Origin: Gemmatimonadales bacterium
GTDB lineage: Bacteria > Gemmatimonadota > Gemmatimonadetes > Palauibacterales > Palauibacteraceae
Assembly (NCBI GenBank): GCA_009838765.1
Contig: VXQX01000096.1
Coordinates: 1-62,792 of the forward strand
DNA: 62,792 bases
Direction of reading: 5' to 3'
In this document: positions 16,764 through 25,967 of the stretch, piece by piece
Layout: every line of letters starts with the position of its first letter
Numbering within the stretch: position 1 is the first letter of the stretch
Position numbers and translations under genes: made by a program
Notes under the pieces: model-generated
Told to the model about the DNA's origin: nothing
What the model saw: only the letters and a program-made list of their open reading frames with translations
The model's database searches: none

Positions 16764-19163
16764 ATGCGCGGATTTTCACGAGTTGCGGTCCTTGCGGCCG
16801 CCTTCGCCTGCCTGGCCACGCCGGTCACGGGACAGGGCTTCGGACGCGGCCCGGCGGTCGCGGTTTCGTCCGGCCAGGTCCTCATCGCCGAGAGCGGCGG
16901 CCCGACGTCCACGGGAGCCGTCTACGTCTACGAGCGGGGACCGGATGGATGGGCCGTCTCCGCGGAACTCGCGCCCTATGCGGCGGAAGAGGGCGGCCGG
17001 TTCGGGATTTCGCTCGCCGTCGATGGCGACCGCATGCTCGTCGGCTCGCCCGGAGCGGCGCACGTGTTCGAGCGGAGCGACGGAGGTTGGGAGGAAGTCG
17101 CGACGCTGAGGCCGGCCGAGCTGGCCGAGGGTTACGTCTTCGGCGCCGCCGGCGCGATCGCCGGCGACCTCGCGCTCGTGTCGGCGCAGGGTCAGGGGAG
17201 CCGCCGGGGGCCGGGAGCCGCCGGCCGCGTCTACTTCTTCGAGTGGGACGGCTCCGCCTGGAACGAAGCCGGATCCGTCGCGTCCCCCGAGGCTGGCGAT
17301 GGCGACGGCTTCGGCGCGGCCATGATCACGGATGGCCGGGTCGCGGCGATCGGCGCTCCGGGGACCGCCGTGGGTAACGCGAACCGCGCCGGCGCGGTCT
17401 TCTTCTTCACGCGGGCCGATGACGGCACGTGGACGGCGGCGCCGGAACCGCTCACTGCGGCGGAAGCGGGCGAGAACGGAGGCTTCGGGAGCGTCCTGTA
17501 CGGCGAGGACACCGACGACGGCTTCCGGCTCGTGGTCGGAGCCCCGGGCGCGGGGGGCGTGGGCATCGCCTACACCTTCACGCCCGATGGCGATGCCTGG
17601 AGGCCCGAAGGTCGGCTCTATCCGCCGGTCGTAGCCGGGGGCGGCCGGTCCTTCGGCGGCAACTTCGCCAACGCCTTTGCGGCCGTGGACGGAGAGATCT
17701 GGATCGGCGGGTCCGGCTCCGGCGCGGGCCGCGAGGGGCGGGTGCTTCGCTACTCGACCGACCCCGAAGCCGGAGTCGAGTTCGCGGGCGCCGTCTCGGC
17801 TTCGAACCGGACCGGCGGCGACGGATTCGGCGGCAGCATCGCGGCGCAGGGTGACGTCGCCGTGGTCGCCGCGAGCCGCAAGGACTACGGGATGGGGACG
17901 GCCTACATCTTCGAGCGGCGGGGCGACGAGTGGGTCGAAACCGCCGAGGTGTGGAGCGACGCGAAGAACTACGCGGCGATCAACGGGCACGAAGTGGGCT
18001 GCGAGGAGGGCCTCTCGGCCGACTTCGACTGCAGCGAGGTGAACATCCTCTCCTTCATGCCCGTGCAGTCGCTCGGGGCGAGCCGCGGCGTGCGGGTCAA
18101 CGACGTGTGGGGCTGGACCGATCCGCAGACAGGACGCGAGTACGCCCTCGTGGGGCTCACCGACCAGGCTTCCTTCATCGATATCACGGACGCGCAGAAC
18201 CCCCGCTACATCGGGCGTCTTCCCATGACGGAGGGCGCGCGCGGCAGCGTGTGGCGCGACATCAAGGTCTTCAGGGACCACGCCTTCATCGTTTCCGATG
18301 GGGCCGGCGACCACGGGATGCAGGTGTTCGACCTCGCCCGTCTCCGTGATGTGGGGAACGATCCGGTCACCTTCGAGGCGGACGCCCACTACGACGGGAT
18401 CGCCTCGGCGCACAACATCGTGATCAACGAGGCGACGGGCTTCGCCTACAGCGTGGGGTCGAGCGGAGGGGGCGAGACGTGCGGCGGCGGCCTCCACATG
18501 ATCGACATCAACGAGCCCACGGAGCCGAGCTTTGTCGGCTGCTTCGGGCACGAGGGCACCGGGCGCCGCGGCACCGGGTACTCGCACGACGCGCTCTGCC
18601 TGATCTATGACGGGCCGGACCGCGAGCACGCCGGCAAGGAGATCTGCTTCGGGTCCAACGAGACCCATGTCTCGATCGCGGACGTCACCGACAAGGAGAA
18701 CCCGATCCCGCTGTCGACGGCCACGTACGCCAACGTCGCCTACGCACACCAGGGCTGGGTGACGGAGGATCACCGTTTCTTCTACCTGGGAGATGAGCTG
18801 GACGAGCTGAGGACGCAGTTCTCGGGCACGCGCACGATGATCTTCGACATCACCGATCTCGACGACCCCGTCCTCGTCAAGGAGCACTTCGGCGAGTCCA
18901 CGGCGAGCGACCACAACATGTACGTGCTCGACGACCTGCTCTATCAGTCGAACTACAACAGCGGACTGCGGATCCTCGACGTGAGCGACCCCGAGAATCC
19001 GACCGAGGTCGGTTTCCTCGACACCGTGCCGTACGCCGAGGGGCCGTCGATGGGCGGCTCGTGGAGCAACTATCCGTACTTCGCGAGCGGGACGATCATC
19101 GTGACGAGCGGGAGCGAGGGCCTGTTCATGGTGAAGTACCAGAAGCCGGAACTCGTTCCGTGA
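16764..19163 (+). CDS. Choice-of-anchor B family secreted beta-propeller protein (copy 1)
   Basis: 799 aa from the ATG at 16764, which follows AGGATGGGAG; an upstream in-frame GTG is less likely. A signal peptide ends near TPVTGQG. The N-terminal half carries repeated FG-GAP-like blades (FGISLAVDGDRMLVGSPG). The C-terminal half has LVIVD-type repeats and the conserved VGSSGGGETCGGGLHMIDI and AYAHQGWVTEDHRF blocks of choice-of-anchor B proteins. It is secreted, and a binding or structural role is inferred. It is clearly paralogous to the protein encoded at 22234-24693. Its stop shares a base with the next start. Confidence 0.85.
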   Translation: MRGFSRVAVLAAAFACLATPVTGQGFGRGPAVAVSSGQVLIAESGGPTSTGAVYVYERGPDGWAVSAELAPYAAEEGGRFGISLAVDGDRMLVGSPGAAHVFERSDGGWEEVATLRPAELAEGYVFGAAGAIAGDLALVSAQGQGSRRGPGAAGRVYFFEWDGSAWNEAGSVASPEAGDGDGFGAAMITDGRVAAIGAPGTAVGNANRAGAVFFFTRADDGTWTAAPEPLTAAEAGENGGFGSVLYGEDTDDGFRLVVGAPGAGGVGIAYTFTPDGDAWRPEGRLYPPVVAGGGRSFGGNFANAFAAVDGEIWIGGSGSGAGREGRVLRYSTDPEAGVEFAGAVSASNRTGGDGFGGSIAAQGDVAVVAASRKDYGMGTAYIFERRGDEWVETAEVWSDAKNYAAINGHEVGCEEGLSADFDCSEVNILSFMPVQSLGASRGVRVNDVWGWTDPQTGREYALVGLTDQASFIDITDAQNPRYIGRLPMTEGARGSVWRDIKVFRDHAFIVSDGAGDHGMQVFDLARLRDVGNDPVTFEADAHYDGIASAHNIVINEATGFAYSVGSSGGGETCGGGLHMIDINEPTEPSFVGCFGHEGTGRRGTGYSHDALCLIYDGPDREHAGKEICFGSNETHVSIADVTDKENPIPLSTATYANVAYAHQGWVTEDHRFFYLGDELDELRTQFSGTRTMIFDITDLDDPVLVKEHFGESTASDHNMYVLDDLLYQSNYNSGLRILDVSDPENPTEVGFLDTVPYAEGPSMGGSWSNYPYFASGTIIVTSGSEGLFMVKYQKPELVP

Positions 19164-20272
19164 TGGAGAGAATCGCGAGCTTCACGCGGGGCGGCCTCCT
19201 CGCGCTGGCGTTGGCCGGACTGCTGGCGGTTCGGGCCGCCGCGGCGGGAGGCGTGCCCGCCCCCTCCGCGGAGGGTCCGTTCCTCTACGTGGCGAACCAG
19301 GAGGCGGCGGCCGTGACCGTCATCGACCTCGAGACCCACGACGTCGTCGAGATCATCGACCTCGAGGCCATGGGGTACGGGGCGAACGCGAAGCCGCACC
19401 ACGTCGCGGTCGAGCCGGACGGGTCGTTCTGGTACGTGTCCCTGATCGCGGCGAACCGGGTACTCAAGTTCGACCGCGACAACGAACTCGTCGCTTCCGT
19501 CGAGTTCGAGCGGCCGGGCCTCCTCGCGCTCCACCCCTCGGAGCCGTGGCTCTTCGTGGGGCGGTCGATGGCCGCGGTCAACCCGCCCCAGCGCATCGGC
19601 CGCATCGACCGGATGTCGATGGACGTCGAGGAATACGACGTCTTCATCCCGCGTCCGCACGCGCTGCTGGCGAGCCCCGACGGCGGGTGGGTCTACGCGG
19701 GCAGCCTCGGCGAGAACTCCGTCGTCACGGTCGAAGCCGAGAGCGGAGATGCCGAGCTGCTGAGGCTTCCCGGCTCCGGGGCGATGCCGCACGTCCTCGT
19801 GCAGTACGCGATTTCCCCGGATGGCGGAACGCTCGTCGCGACGGCCGAGATGACGGCCAAGCTTCTCGTATTCGACGTCACGGAGCCGGTGGCGCCGAAG
19901 CTCCTGGGGGAGCTGGACGTGGGGGCGCGCCCGTGGCACCCGAGCTGGTCGGCGGACGGACGCTGGATCTGGTTCGGCAACCTGGGCGCGAACGAGGTCA
20001 CGCTCGTCGACACCTCCGACTGGTCCGTGGCCGCCGTGATCCGCGGCGAAGGCCTCGCCGAACCGCACGGCAGCGTGCTCTCGCCGGACGGCTCCCGGCT
20101 CTACGTGGCGAACCGGAACGAGACGGGCTCCTATGCGTCGTCGGACCGGATGGGATACGACGCGCCCGGCGGCACGGTCGTCGTCATCGACACCGCGACC
20201 CGCGAGATCATCGACATCATCGAGACGCCGCCCTACGCGTCGGGCATCGGTCTCGCTTCCAGCCCGCGCTGA
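19163..20272 (+). CDS. YVTN-family beta-propeller secreted protein
   Basis: 369 aa from the ATG at 19163 (TGATG overlap with the upstream stop). A signal peptide ends around RAAAAGG. Repeated blades such as FLYVANQEAAAVTVIDLET, WVYAGSLGENSVVTVEAE and RLYVANRNE match YVTN/NHL-like seven-bladed propellers. It probably acts outside the cytoplasm; ligand unknown. Tight coupling to copy 1 of the choice-of-anchor B protein suggests a joint function. Confidence 0.82.
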   Translation: MERIASFTRGGLLALALAGLLAVRAAAAGGVPAPSAEGPFLYVANQEAAAVTVIDLETHDVVEIIDLEAMGYGANAKPHHVAVEPDGSFWYVSLIAANRVLKFDRDNELVASVEFERPGLLALHPSEPWLFVGRSMAAVNPPQRIGRIDRMSMDVEEYDVFIPRPHALLASPDGGWVYAGSLGENSVVTVEAESGDAELLRLPGSGAMPHVLVQYAISPDGGTLVATAEMTAKLLVFDVTEPVAPKLLGELDVGARPWHPSWSADGRWIWFGNLGANEVTLVDTSDWSVAAVIRGEGLAEPHGSVLSPDGSRLYVANRNETGSYASSDRMGYDAPGGTVVVIDTATREIIDIIETPPYASGIGLASSPR

Positions 20273-20285
20273 GGACCCCGGCGAC

Positions 20286-22208
20286 GTGAGCCGCATGGCC
20301 GGACTTCGGAGCCGGCGGGCCGCACCGGGGACGCTGACCGCTGTGCTCCTCGCGGCGGGATGCGCATCGGGCGGCACCGGTCCAGGGGAGTTGTCGCCGG
20401 AGCGCGCAGCCGGCGCGGCACCCGGATTCGTCCGCGCCGTCACTCCTTTTCCGGTGTTCGACGAGTCCGGAAACGCGTACGAAATCCCCTTCCTCGGCGG
20501 CTTCAACGTGCCCCGTCCGCAGTGGGTGGACATCGACGGAGACGGCGACCTCGACCTCTTCGTGCAGGAGAGGACGAACCGCCTGATGTTCTTCGAGCGC
20601 GAGGACACGCCCGATGGACGGCGCCACACCTGGCGGCCGGACGCGTACTCGGATCTCGAGGTCGGAGAGTGGTTCCGTTTCGTGGATGTCGACGCGGACG
20701 GCGACCGGGACCTCCTTGCCGAGTCCCCCTTCAGCTACATGAAGCTCTATCGGAACACGGGCACGGCGGGCGGGGCCGTATTCGAACTCATCGCGGACAC
20801 TCTCCGCGACACGCGGGGAGAAGCGATCTTCTCGGATCGCCAGAACATCCCCAACGCGGCGGACATCGACTGCGATGGCCGCCTCGACCTCTTCATCGGC
20901 CGCCTCGTGGGGACGGTCACGCGCTACGAGGCGACGGGCGCGATCGGAGAGAACGCCGCGCCCTTCCGGCACATCACGGACCGCTTCGAGGACATCGAGA
21001 TCGTCGCCGACCCCGCGGCGGCCGGGGGCGTGCCACCCTTCGACGGCGAGGACGCCGACGGGCCCTTCCCCACCCTGCACGGGGCGAACACGATGGCGCT
21101 CGCCGACTACGACGCGGACGGCGATACGGACATGTTCTGGGGCGACTTCTTCGAGGCCGGGCTTCTGCTGATCGAGAACGCGGGCTCCTGCGAGGCTCCG
21201 AACCTTCGCGTGGAGCCGCGTCCCTTCCCCCTCGACGACCCGATCCGGACGAGCGGCTACAACGCTCCGACCTTCGGCGACTACGACGGCGACGGCGATC
21301 TCGACCTGCTCATGGGCGTGCTCGGCGGCGCGTACAACGCGAACACGACGACCGCCGACAACCTCATGCTCTTCTCGCAGGAGTCCGACGGCGGCTTCGA
21401 GCTGCGGACGCGACGCTTCATCTCGCAGATCGATGTGGGCAGCGAGAGCGTGGCCTCCCTCGTGGACCTCGACGGCGACGGCGACCTCGACCTCCTGCTC
21501 GGCAACAAGATCGATCCCGGGGACCTGTCGAACTCGCGCGTCGTCCTGTTCGAGAACGAAGGGAGCGCGACGCGCCCGGTCTTCCGCCGGACGGGCGAGT
21601 TCGAACTGCCGGGCGCCTACCACAATGCGCCGGCCTTCGGCGACCTTGACGCGGACGGCGACCTCGACCTGCTGCTCGGCACGTGGCGCGACGAGATCCG
21701 CTACGTGCGGAACGAGGGGTCGGTCATGGAACCGCGCCTCGCGCTGGTGGACTCGGCGTTCGTCGAGATCACGCGCGGGAGCAACGCGACGCCCGCCCTC
21801 GGCGACCTCGACGGGGATGGAGACCTCGACCTCATGATCGGAGAGTCGTCGGGGGCGCTGAACTACTACGAGAACGTGGGCTCCGCCTCGGAACCGAGCT
21901 TCGACTTCGTGAGCGATCAATACGCGGAGATTGACATCGGCCGGCGAAGCTTCCCCAAGCTTCTCGACCACGACGGAGACGGCGACCTCGACCTCATCGT
22001 CGGCACCGAGTCCGACGGGATCCGTTACTTCCGAAACGATGGGACTCCCGCGGCCCCGAACTTCGTCGAGTCCGACGGCGGGTTCCCCGCCGCGGAGGAT
22101 CTGCCGCTGTTCTCGACTCCGGAGTTCGGGGACCTGGACGGAGACGGCGACCTCGACCTCGTCGTCGGCGCCGCCGGGGGCGGCCTCTATTACTTCGAAC
22201 GACGTTGA
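20286..22208 (+). CDS. VCBS/FG-GAP repeat lipoprotein
   Basis: 640 aa from a GTG at 20286; an ATG at 20295 is an alternative. LTAVLLAAGC is a good lipobox. About ten Ca-binding DxDGDGDLDL motifs recur, including DIDGDGDLDLF, DYDGDGDLDLLMG, DLDGDGDLDLLLG and DHDGDGDLDLIVG, each followed by a YYEN/RNEG strand. This is an integrin-alpha-like beta-propeller on the outer surface or in the periplasm. Its ligand is unknown. It sits between the YVTN protein and the second choice-of-anchor B protein, all co-oriented. Confidence 0.85.
   Translation: MSRMAGLRSRRAAPGTLTAVLLAAGCASGGTGPGELSPERAAGAAPGFVRAVTPFPVFDESGNAYEIPFLGGFNVPRPQWVDIDGDGDLDLFVQERTNRLMFFEREDTPDGRRHTWRPDAYSDLEVGEWFRFVDVDADGDRDLLAESPFSYMKLYRNTGTAGGAVFELIADTLRDTRGEAIFSDRQNIPNAADIDCDGRLDLFIGRLVGTVTRYEATGAIGENAAPFRHITDRFEDIEIVADPAAAGGVPPFDGEDADGPFPTLHGANTMALADYDADGDTDMFWGDFFEAGLLLIENAGSCEAPNLRVEPRPFPLDDPIRTSGYNAPTFGDYDGDGDLDLLMGVLGGAYNANTTTADNLMLFSQESDGGFELRTRRFISQIDVGSESVASLVDLDGDGDLDLLLGNKIDPGDLSNSRVVLFENEGSATRPVFRRTGEFELPGAYHNAPAFGDLDADGDLDLLLGTWRDEIRYVRNEGSVMEPRLALVDSAFVEITRGSNATPALGDLDGDGDLDLMIGESSGALNYYENVGSASEPSFDFVSDQYAEIDIGRRSFPKLLDHDGDGDLDLIVGTESDGIRYFRNDGTPAAPNFVESDGGFPAAEDLPLFSTPEFGDLDGDGDLDLVVGAAGGGLYYFERR
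20530..22190 (+). repeat. Tandem-like Ca-binding motif repeats within the VCBS gene
   Basis: GAC-rich 27-30 nt units encoding D-x-D-G-D-G-D-L-D recur near 20530, 20690, 20865, 21110, 21285, 21470, 21650, 21810, 21970 and 22135, about 160-185 nt apart. Near-identical unit sequences with divergent spacers reflect protein repeats, not a CRISPR. Confidence 0.75.
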
Positions 22209-22233
22209 ATCCTGCAGAAAAAGGATGTAACCG

Positions 22234-24693
22234 ATGAATAGAACGCGGACCTTCTTCGCCGCAGCCGCCTGCGGCCTGACGTTCATGCCTGCGGCCGAGG
22301 CCCAGGAATTCGGCGGCACGGTGGTGCTCCACGAGGGAACCATCATCGTCAGCGAGCCCATCGATCCGAGTGCCGCAGCGGCCGAGTCGGCGCCGCGCGC
22401 GCTGTACCTGTACGAACCCGGCGAGGGAGGCTGGGCGCCTGCCGGGACGCTTCGCGCCCCCGAGCATGACGGTCCCGACTACTTCGGTCGCTTCGTCCTC
22501 GCGGACGGCGAACGGCTGCTCGTGGGGGCCACGGCCCTCGACCAGGACGGCGACGGCCAGAGCGACGGCAGCGTGCTCATCTTCCGCGAGACCCCAAACG
22601 GCTGGGAGTTCGAGCGCCACCTGCGCCCCGGCAGCGTGCCGCTCGGATCTTCGTTCGGTCGCTTCGCGGCGCTCGGGGGCGACCTCCTCGTCGTGACGGC
22701 CCTGGGCTACGAGGGGACCGGCGGCGCCTGGGTGTTCGAACGCGGCGCCGACGGCGAATGGCTCGAGCAGGGCATCCTGACGCCATCGGATCCCGATCCG
22801 CAGCAGGAGTTTTTCGGATGGGGCGTGCATACGGACGGCGAGCGTGTGATCGTCGGCGCCTTCGCCGGCCCGCAGCTTCCCGGCGCCGCGTACGTGTTCG
22901 GGCGCGACGAGAGCGGCGCCTGGGTGCAGGAGGGGCGGCTGGGGCTCACGGGCGACGAGGCCCAGCCCGGAGGCGCGATCGCGGTCGATCGCGCACCGAC
23001 CATCTCGGTCGGCGTCGACGGAGACCACGCGATGCTGGGCCTCCCCGGTCTGGACCAGGGCGCGGGCGCGGTTCTCCTGTACGAGCGGCAGTCATCGGGC
23101 GACTGGGTGCAGGGCGGATCGCTCGCGGCGTTCGACCGCCAGCCGGGCGCCGGCTTCGGGGCATCCTTCACCGCGCACGAAGGAGAGCTCTGGATCGCCG
23201 CCCCCGGCGCGGACGTGTTCGGCGCCCTCTACGCCTTCGCTTGGGATGCCGACACGCGGCGTTTCGGCTCGGCGACCAAGATCAATGCGGGGGCGGGCAC
23301 CGATGCGGGCGACGGGTTCGGTATCTCCGTCTCCACGGCCGGCGAGCTGGCGGTCGTCGGACAGCCGTGGGACGATGGGTCGATGGGGTCGGCGGTCGTG
23401 CTCGAGCGCCGGGACGGGCGATGGGCCGAGACCGCGAAGATCTTCATCCCCGAGGAGCGCCGCCCGCTGGCGACGCTCGCCGACGTCGAGTGCGGCGACG
23501 ACGGCATGGCCGACCAGTTCGCCTGCGATCGAGTGGACGTGATCTCGTTTCTGCCTCTGGACCGGATCGGGGGGACGGATCGCGGCATCGAGACGAACGA
23601 CGTGTGGGGGTGGACGGATCCGCAGACGGGCCGCGAATACGCGATCGTCGGCCGCACGGACGGCACGGCGTTCATCGACGTCTCCGACCCGGAAGCGCCC
23701 GCGTATCTGGGCAGTCTTCCCAAGACGCCCGGGTCGATCACCAATTCCTGGCGCGACATCAAGGTGTATGCGGACCACGCGTTCGTCGTCGCCGACGGCG
23801 CGGGCCGGCACGGGATGCAGGTGTTCGACCTCACCCGGCTCCGCGATGTGCGCAACGCGCCGCTGGAGTTCGACGCCGATGCCCTGTACGACGGGATCGC
23901 AAGCTCCCACAACATCGTGATCAACGAAGAGACCGGCACGGCGTACGCCGTCGGTTCGAGCGGCGGCGGTGAGACGTGCGGCGGCGGACTCCACATGATC
24001 GACATCAGCGAGCCGAAGGATCCCCGCTTCATCGGCTGCTTCGCGGATGACGGGACGCGCTACCAGGGCAGGGGGTATACGCACGACGCGCAGTGCGTCA
24101 ACTACCGAGGACCCGATGCGGAACACGTCGGCAAGGAGATCTGCTTCGGGGCCAACGAGAGGTACCTCTCGATCGCCGATGTAACGGACCCGGAGAATCC
24201 GGTTTCGCTCGCAACTCAGGACTACGCGGCCGTCGCGTATGCACACCAGGGCTGGCTCACCGAAGACCACCGCTACTTCTACCAGAACGACGAGCTCGAC
24301 GAGATGACCTCCGTCGGCACGGCTCAGGAGGCGGGGACCGAGCCCGACATGCGGGGCACGCGCACGCTCGTCTGGGATGTATCGGACCTCGATGATCCGG
24401 TGTTGGTCAAGGAACACTTCGGGGAGACGTTCACGATCGACCACAACCTCTACATCGTGGGCGACCTCATGTACCAGTCGAACTACGTGAGCGGGCTGCG
24501 CGTGCTCGACATCAGCGACCGGGAGAACCCCCGCGAGGTGGGCTTCTTCGACACCGTGCCGTGGGACGAGTCCGTCACCTTCGACGGCTCGTGGTCGAAC
24601 TACCCGTTCTTCGCGAGCGGGACGATCGTCGTGTCGAGCGGCAAGGAGGGCGTGTTCTTCCTGAAGTACCGCCGGCCGGAACTGGTGCCCTGA
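22234..24693 (+). CDS. Choice-of-anchor B family secreted beta-propeller protein (copy 2)
   Basis: 819 aa; the ATG follows AAAAGGATG. The signal peptide ends at EAQEFG. Domain order repeats that of copy 1: FG-GAP-like blades (residues about 30-400), then the block with ETNDVWGWTDPQTGREYAIV, VGSSGGGETCGGGLHMIDI, AYAHQGWLTEDHRYFY and QSNYVSGLRVLDISD. It lacks an obvious C-terminal sorting signal. The two copies flank the YVTN and VCBS genes, so the cluster probably arose by local duplication. Function is unknown beyond secretion. Confidence 0.85.
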   Translation: MNRTRTFFAAAACGLTFMPAAEAQEFGGTVVLHEGTIIVSEPIDPSAAAAESAPRALYLYEPGEGGWAPAGTLRAPEHDGPDYFGRFVLADGERLLVGATALDQDGDGQSDGSVLIFRETPNGWEFERHLRPGSVPLGSSFGRFAALGGDLLVVTALGYEGTGGAWVFERGADGEWLEQGILTPSDPDPQQEFFGWGVHTDGERVIVGAFAGPQLPGAAYVFGRDESGAWVQEGRLGLTGDEAQPGGAIAVDRAPTISVGVDGDHAMLGLPGLDQGAGAVLLYERQSSGDWVQGGSLAAFDRQPGAGFGASFTAHEGELWIAAPGADVFGALYAFAWDADTRRFGSATKINAGAGTDAGDGFGISVSTAGELAVVGQPWDDGSMGSAVVLERRDGRWAETAKIFIPEERRPLATLADVECGDDGMADQFACDRVDVISFLPLDRIGGTDRGIETNDVWGWTDPQTGREYAIVGRTDGTAFIDVSDPEAPAYLGSLPKTPGSITNSWRDIKVYADHAFVVADGAGRHGMQVFDLTRLRDVRNAPLEFDADALYDGIASSHNIVINEETGTAYAVGSSGGGETCGGGLHMIDISEPKDPRFIGCFADDGTRYQGRGYTHDAQCVNYRGPDAEHVGKEICFGANERYLSIADVTDPENPVSLATQDYAAVAYAHQGWLTEDHRYFYQNDELDEMTSVGTAQEAGTEPDMRGTRTLVWDVSDLDDPVLVKEHFGETFTIDHNLYIVGDLMYQSNYVSGLRVLDISDRENPREVGFFDTVPWDESVTFDGSWSNYPFFASGTIVVSSGKEGVFFLKYRRPELVP

Positions 24694-25910
24694 GACGCCC
24701 GGGTCGCCCGTCCGCGACGGCCGCCCGGCTGCTGACGGCGCGGGCGCTCGCGCTCCTGGCGGGGGTAGCGGGCTGGGGATGCTCGGATGGCACGGGCCCC
24801 TCCCCGGCTCCGCCACCGCCACCACCGCCGCCGGAGCCCGCAGCCTTCGAACTGGCGGCGAACGAGGTGCTGACCGGACTCTCGCAGCCGGTCTTCCTCG
24901 CCGCCCCGCCGGGCGACGCCAGACTCTTCGTCGTCGAGCAGACGGGCCGCATCCGCATCGCGAGCGAGGACGGACAACTCCTCGATGACCCTTTCCTCGA
25001 CCTTTCGGGCCGCGTCGGCACGGCGCCCGAAGGCGGCCTCCTTACGATGGCCTTCCACCCGCGCTACACGGACAACGGCCAGGTCTTCGTCTACTACACC
25101 GACACCGGTGACGACACGGTCGTGGAGCGCTACACGGTTTCGGGGGATCCCGACCGCCTCGACCCGGGTTCGGCGAAGCGGGTCTTCGCGCTCACCCAGC
25201 GCCGCCGGAACCATAACGGCGGGATGCTGCAGTTCGGACCCGACGGCATGCTGTACATCTTTCTCGGTGATGAGGGCGGAGCGGGCGATCCGTTCGGCAA
25301 TGGACAGAATCCGGAGACGCTGCACGGTTCGATCCTCCGCATCGACGTGGACGGGGGCGATCCGTATGCGATCCCGGATGACAACCCCTTCGTCGGAGAA
25401 GAGGGCGCCCGGGGCGAGATCTGGGCCATCGGCGTCCGGAATCCGTGGCGCTCCACCTTCGACTTCTCTGACAACATCCTCTACGTGGCGGACGTGGGCC
25501 AGAACGAACGCGAGGAGATCAACGCGGTGCCGGCGGGCGAGGCGGGCGTGAACTACGGCTGGAGCACGATGGAGGGATCCGCCTGTTATGGGAGTTCCGG
25601 GTGCGACATGTCGGGTCTCACGCTGCCCGTCGTCGAGTACGTCCACGACGGCAACGTCTGCTCGGTGACCGGAGGATACGTCTACCGAGGCTCACAGCTC
25701 CCCGAGGTTGCGGGGCACTATTTCTACTCGGATTTCTGCACCGGATTTCTGCGGAGCTTCCGGTTCGAAGGCGGACAGGTGACCGACGAGCAACGCTGGA
25801 ACGCGGGAAGCCTCGGGGCGGTGTCGTCGTTTGGCGTCGACGGCGCCGGCGAACTCTACGTCGTGAACCTCAACGGTTCCGTGTACCGCCTGGAGCGCCG
25901 CCAGCCGTAG
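24690..25910 (+). CDS. PQQ-dependent aldose sugar dehydrogenase-like (YliI/GSDH) secreted protein
   Basis: About 406 aa. No ATG, GTG or TTG precedes the signal in frame; a CTG at 24690 overlapping the upstream TGA is the best start, but this is unproven. A hydrophobic signal ends at GWGCSDG, possibly lipidated, and is followed by a Pro-rich linker. FLAAPPGDARLFVVEQTGRI, TMAFHPRYTDNGQVFVYYT, RNHNGGMLQFGPDGMLY and EIWAIGVRNPWRSTFD are the GSDH propeller signature, with the His used for hydride transfer in the family. It would oxidise sugars with PQQ in the periplasm. Confidence 0.8.
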   Translation: MRRPGRPSATAARLLTARALALLAGVAGWGCSDGTGPSPAPPPPPPPPEPAAFELAANEVLTGLSQPVFLAAPPGDARLFVVEQTGRIRIASEDGQLLDDPFLDLSGRVGTAPEGGLLTMAFHPRYTDNGQVFVYYTDTGDDTVVERYTVSGDPDRLDPGSAKRVFALTQRRRNHNGGMLQFGPDGMLYIFLGDEGGAGDPFGNGQNPETLHGSILRIDVDGGDPYAIPDDNPFVGEEGARGEIWAIGVRNPWRSTFDFSDNILYVADVGQNEREEINAVPAGEAGVNYGWSTMEGSACYGSSGCDMSGLTLPVVEYVHDGNVCSVTGGYVYRGSQLPEVAGHYFYSDFCTGFLRSFRFEGGQVTDEQRWNAGSLGAVSSFGVDGAGELYVVNLNGSVYRLERRQP

Positions 25911-25934
25911 CAGGCCGCGGCAGTGGCCCCGCGG

Positions 25935-25961
25935 CGGGCCGCGCTGAGCGCTGACGGCCCG
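25935..25961. terminator. Hairpin between convergent genes
   Basis: CGGGCCG (25935-25941) and CGGCCCG (25955-25961) form a 7-bp stem with a 13-nt loop between the stops of the sugar dehydrogenase and the outer-membrane barrel gene. No U-tract is present, so function as a terminator is tentative. Confidence 0.35.
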
Positions 25962-25967
25962 GCGCGC

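Noticed and set aside
16776-18914. Long minus-strand frame opposite the first choice-of-anchor B gene
   Set aside because: Composition-driven antisense frame; the plus strand carries the signal peptide and conserved blocks.
20530-22190. Regularly spaced DNA repeats suggesting a CRISPR array
   Set aside because: Unit spacing is about 160-185 nt, the units are coding and in frame, and spacers encode propeller strands.
20217-22361. Minus-strand frame of about 700 codons opposite the VCBS gene
   Set aside because: Its repeats merely mirror the DGDGD-coding units of the plus strand.
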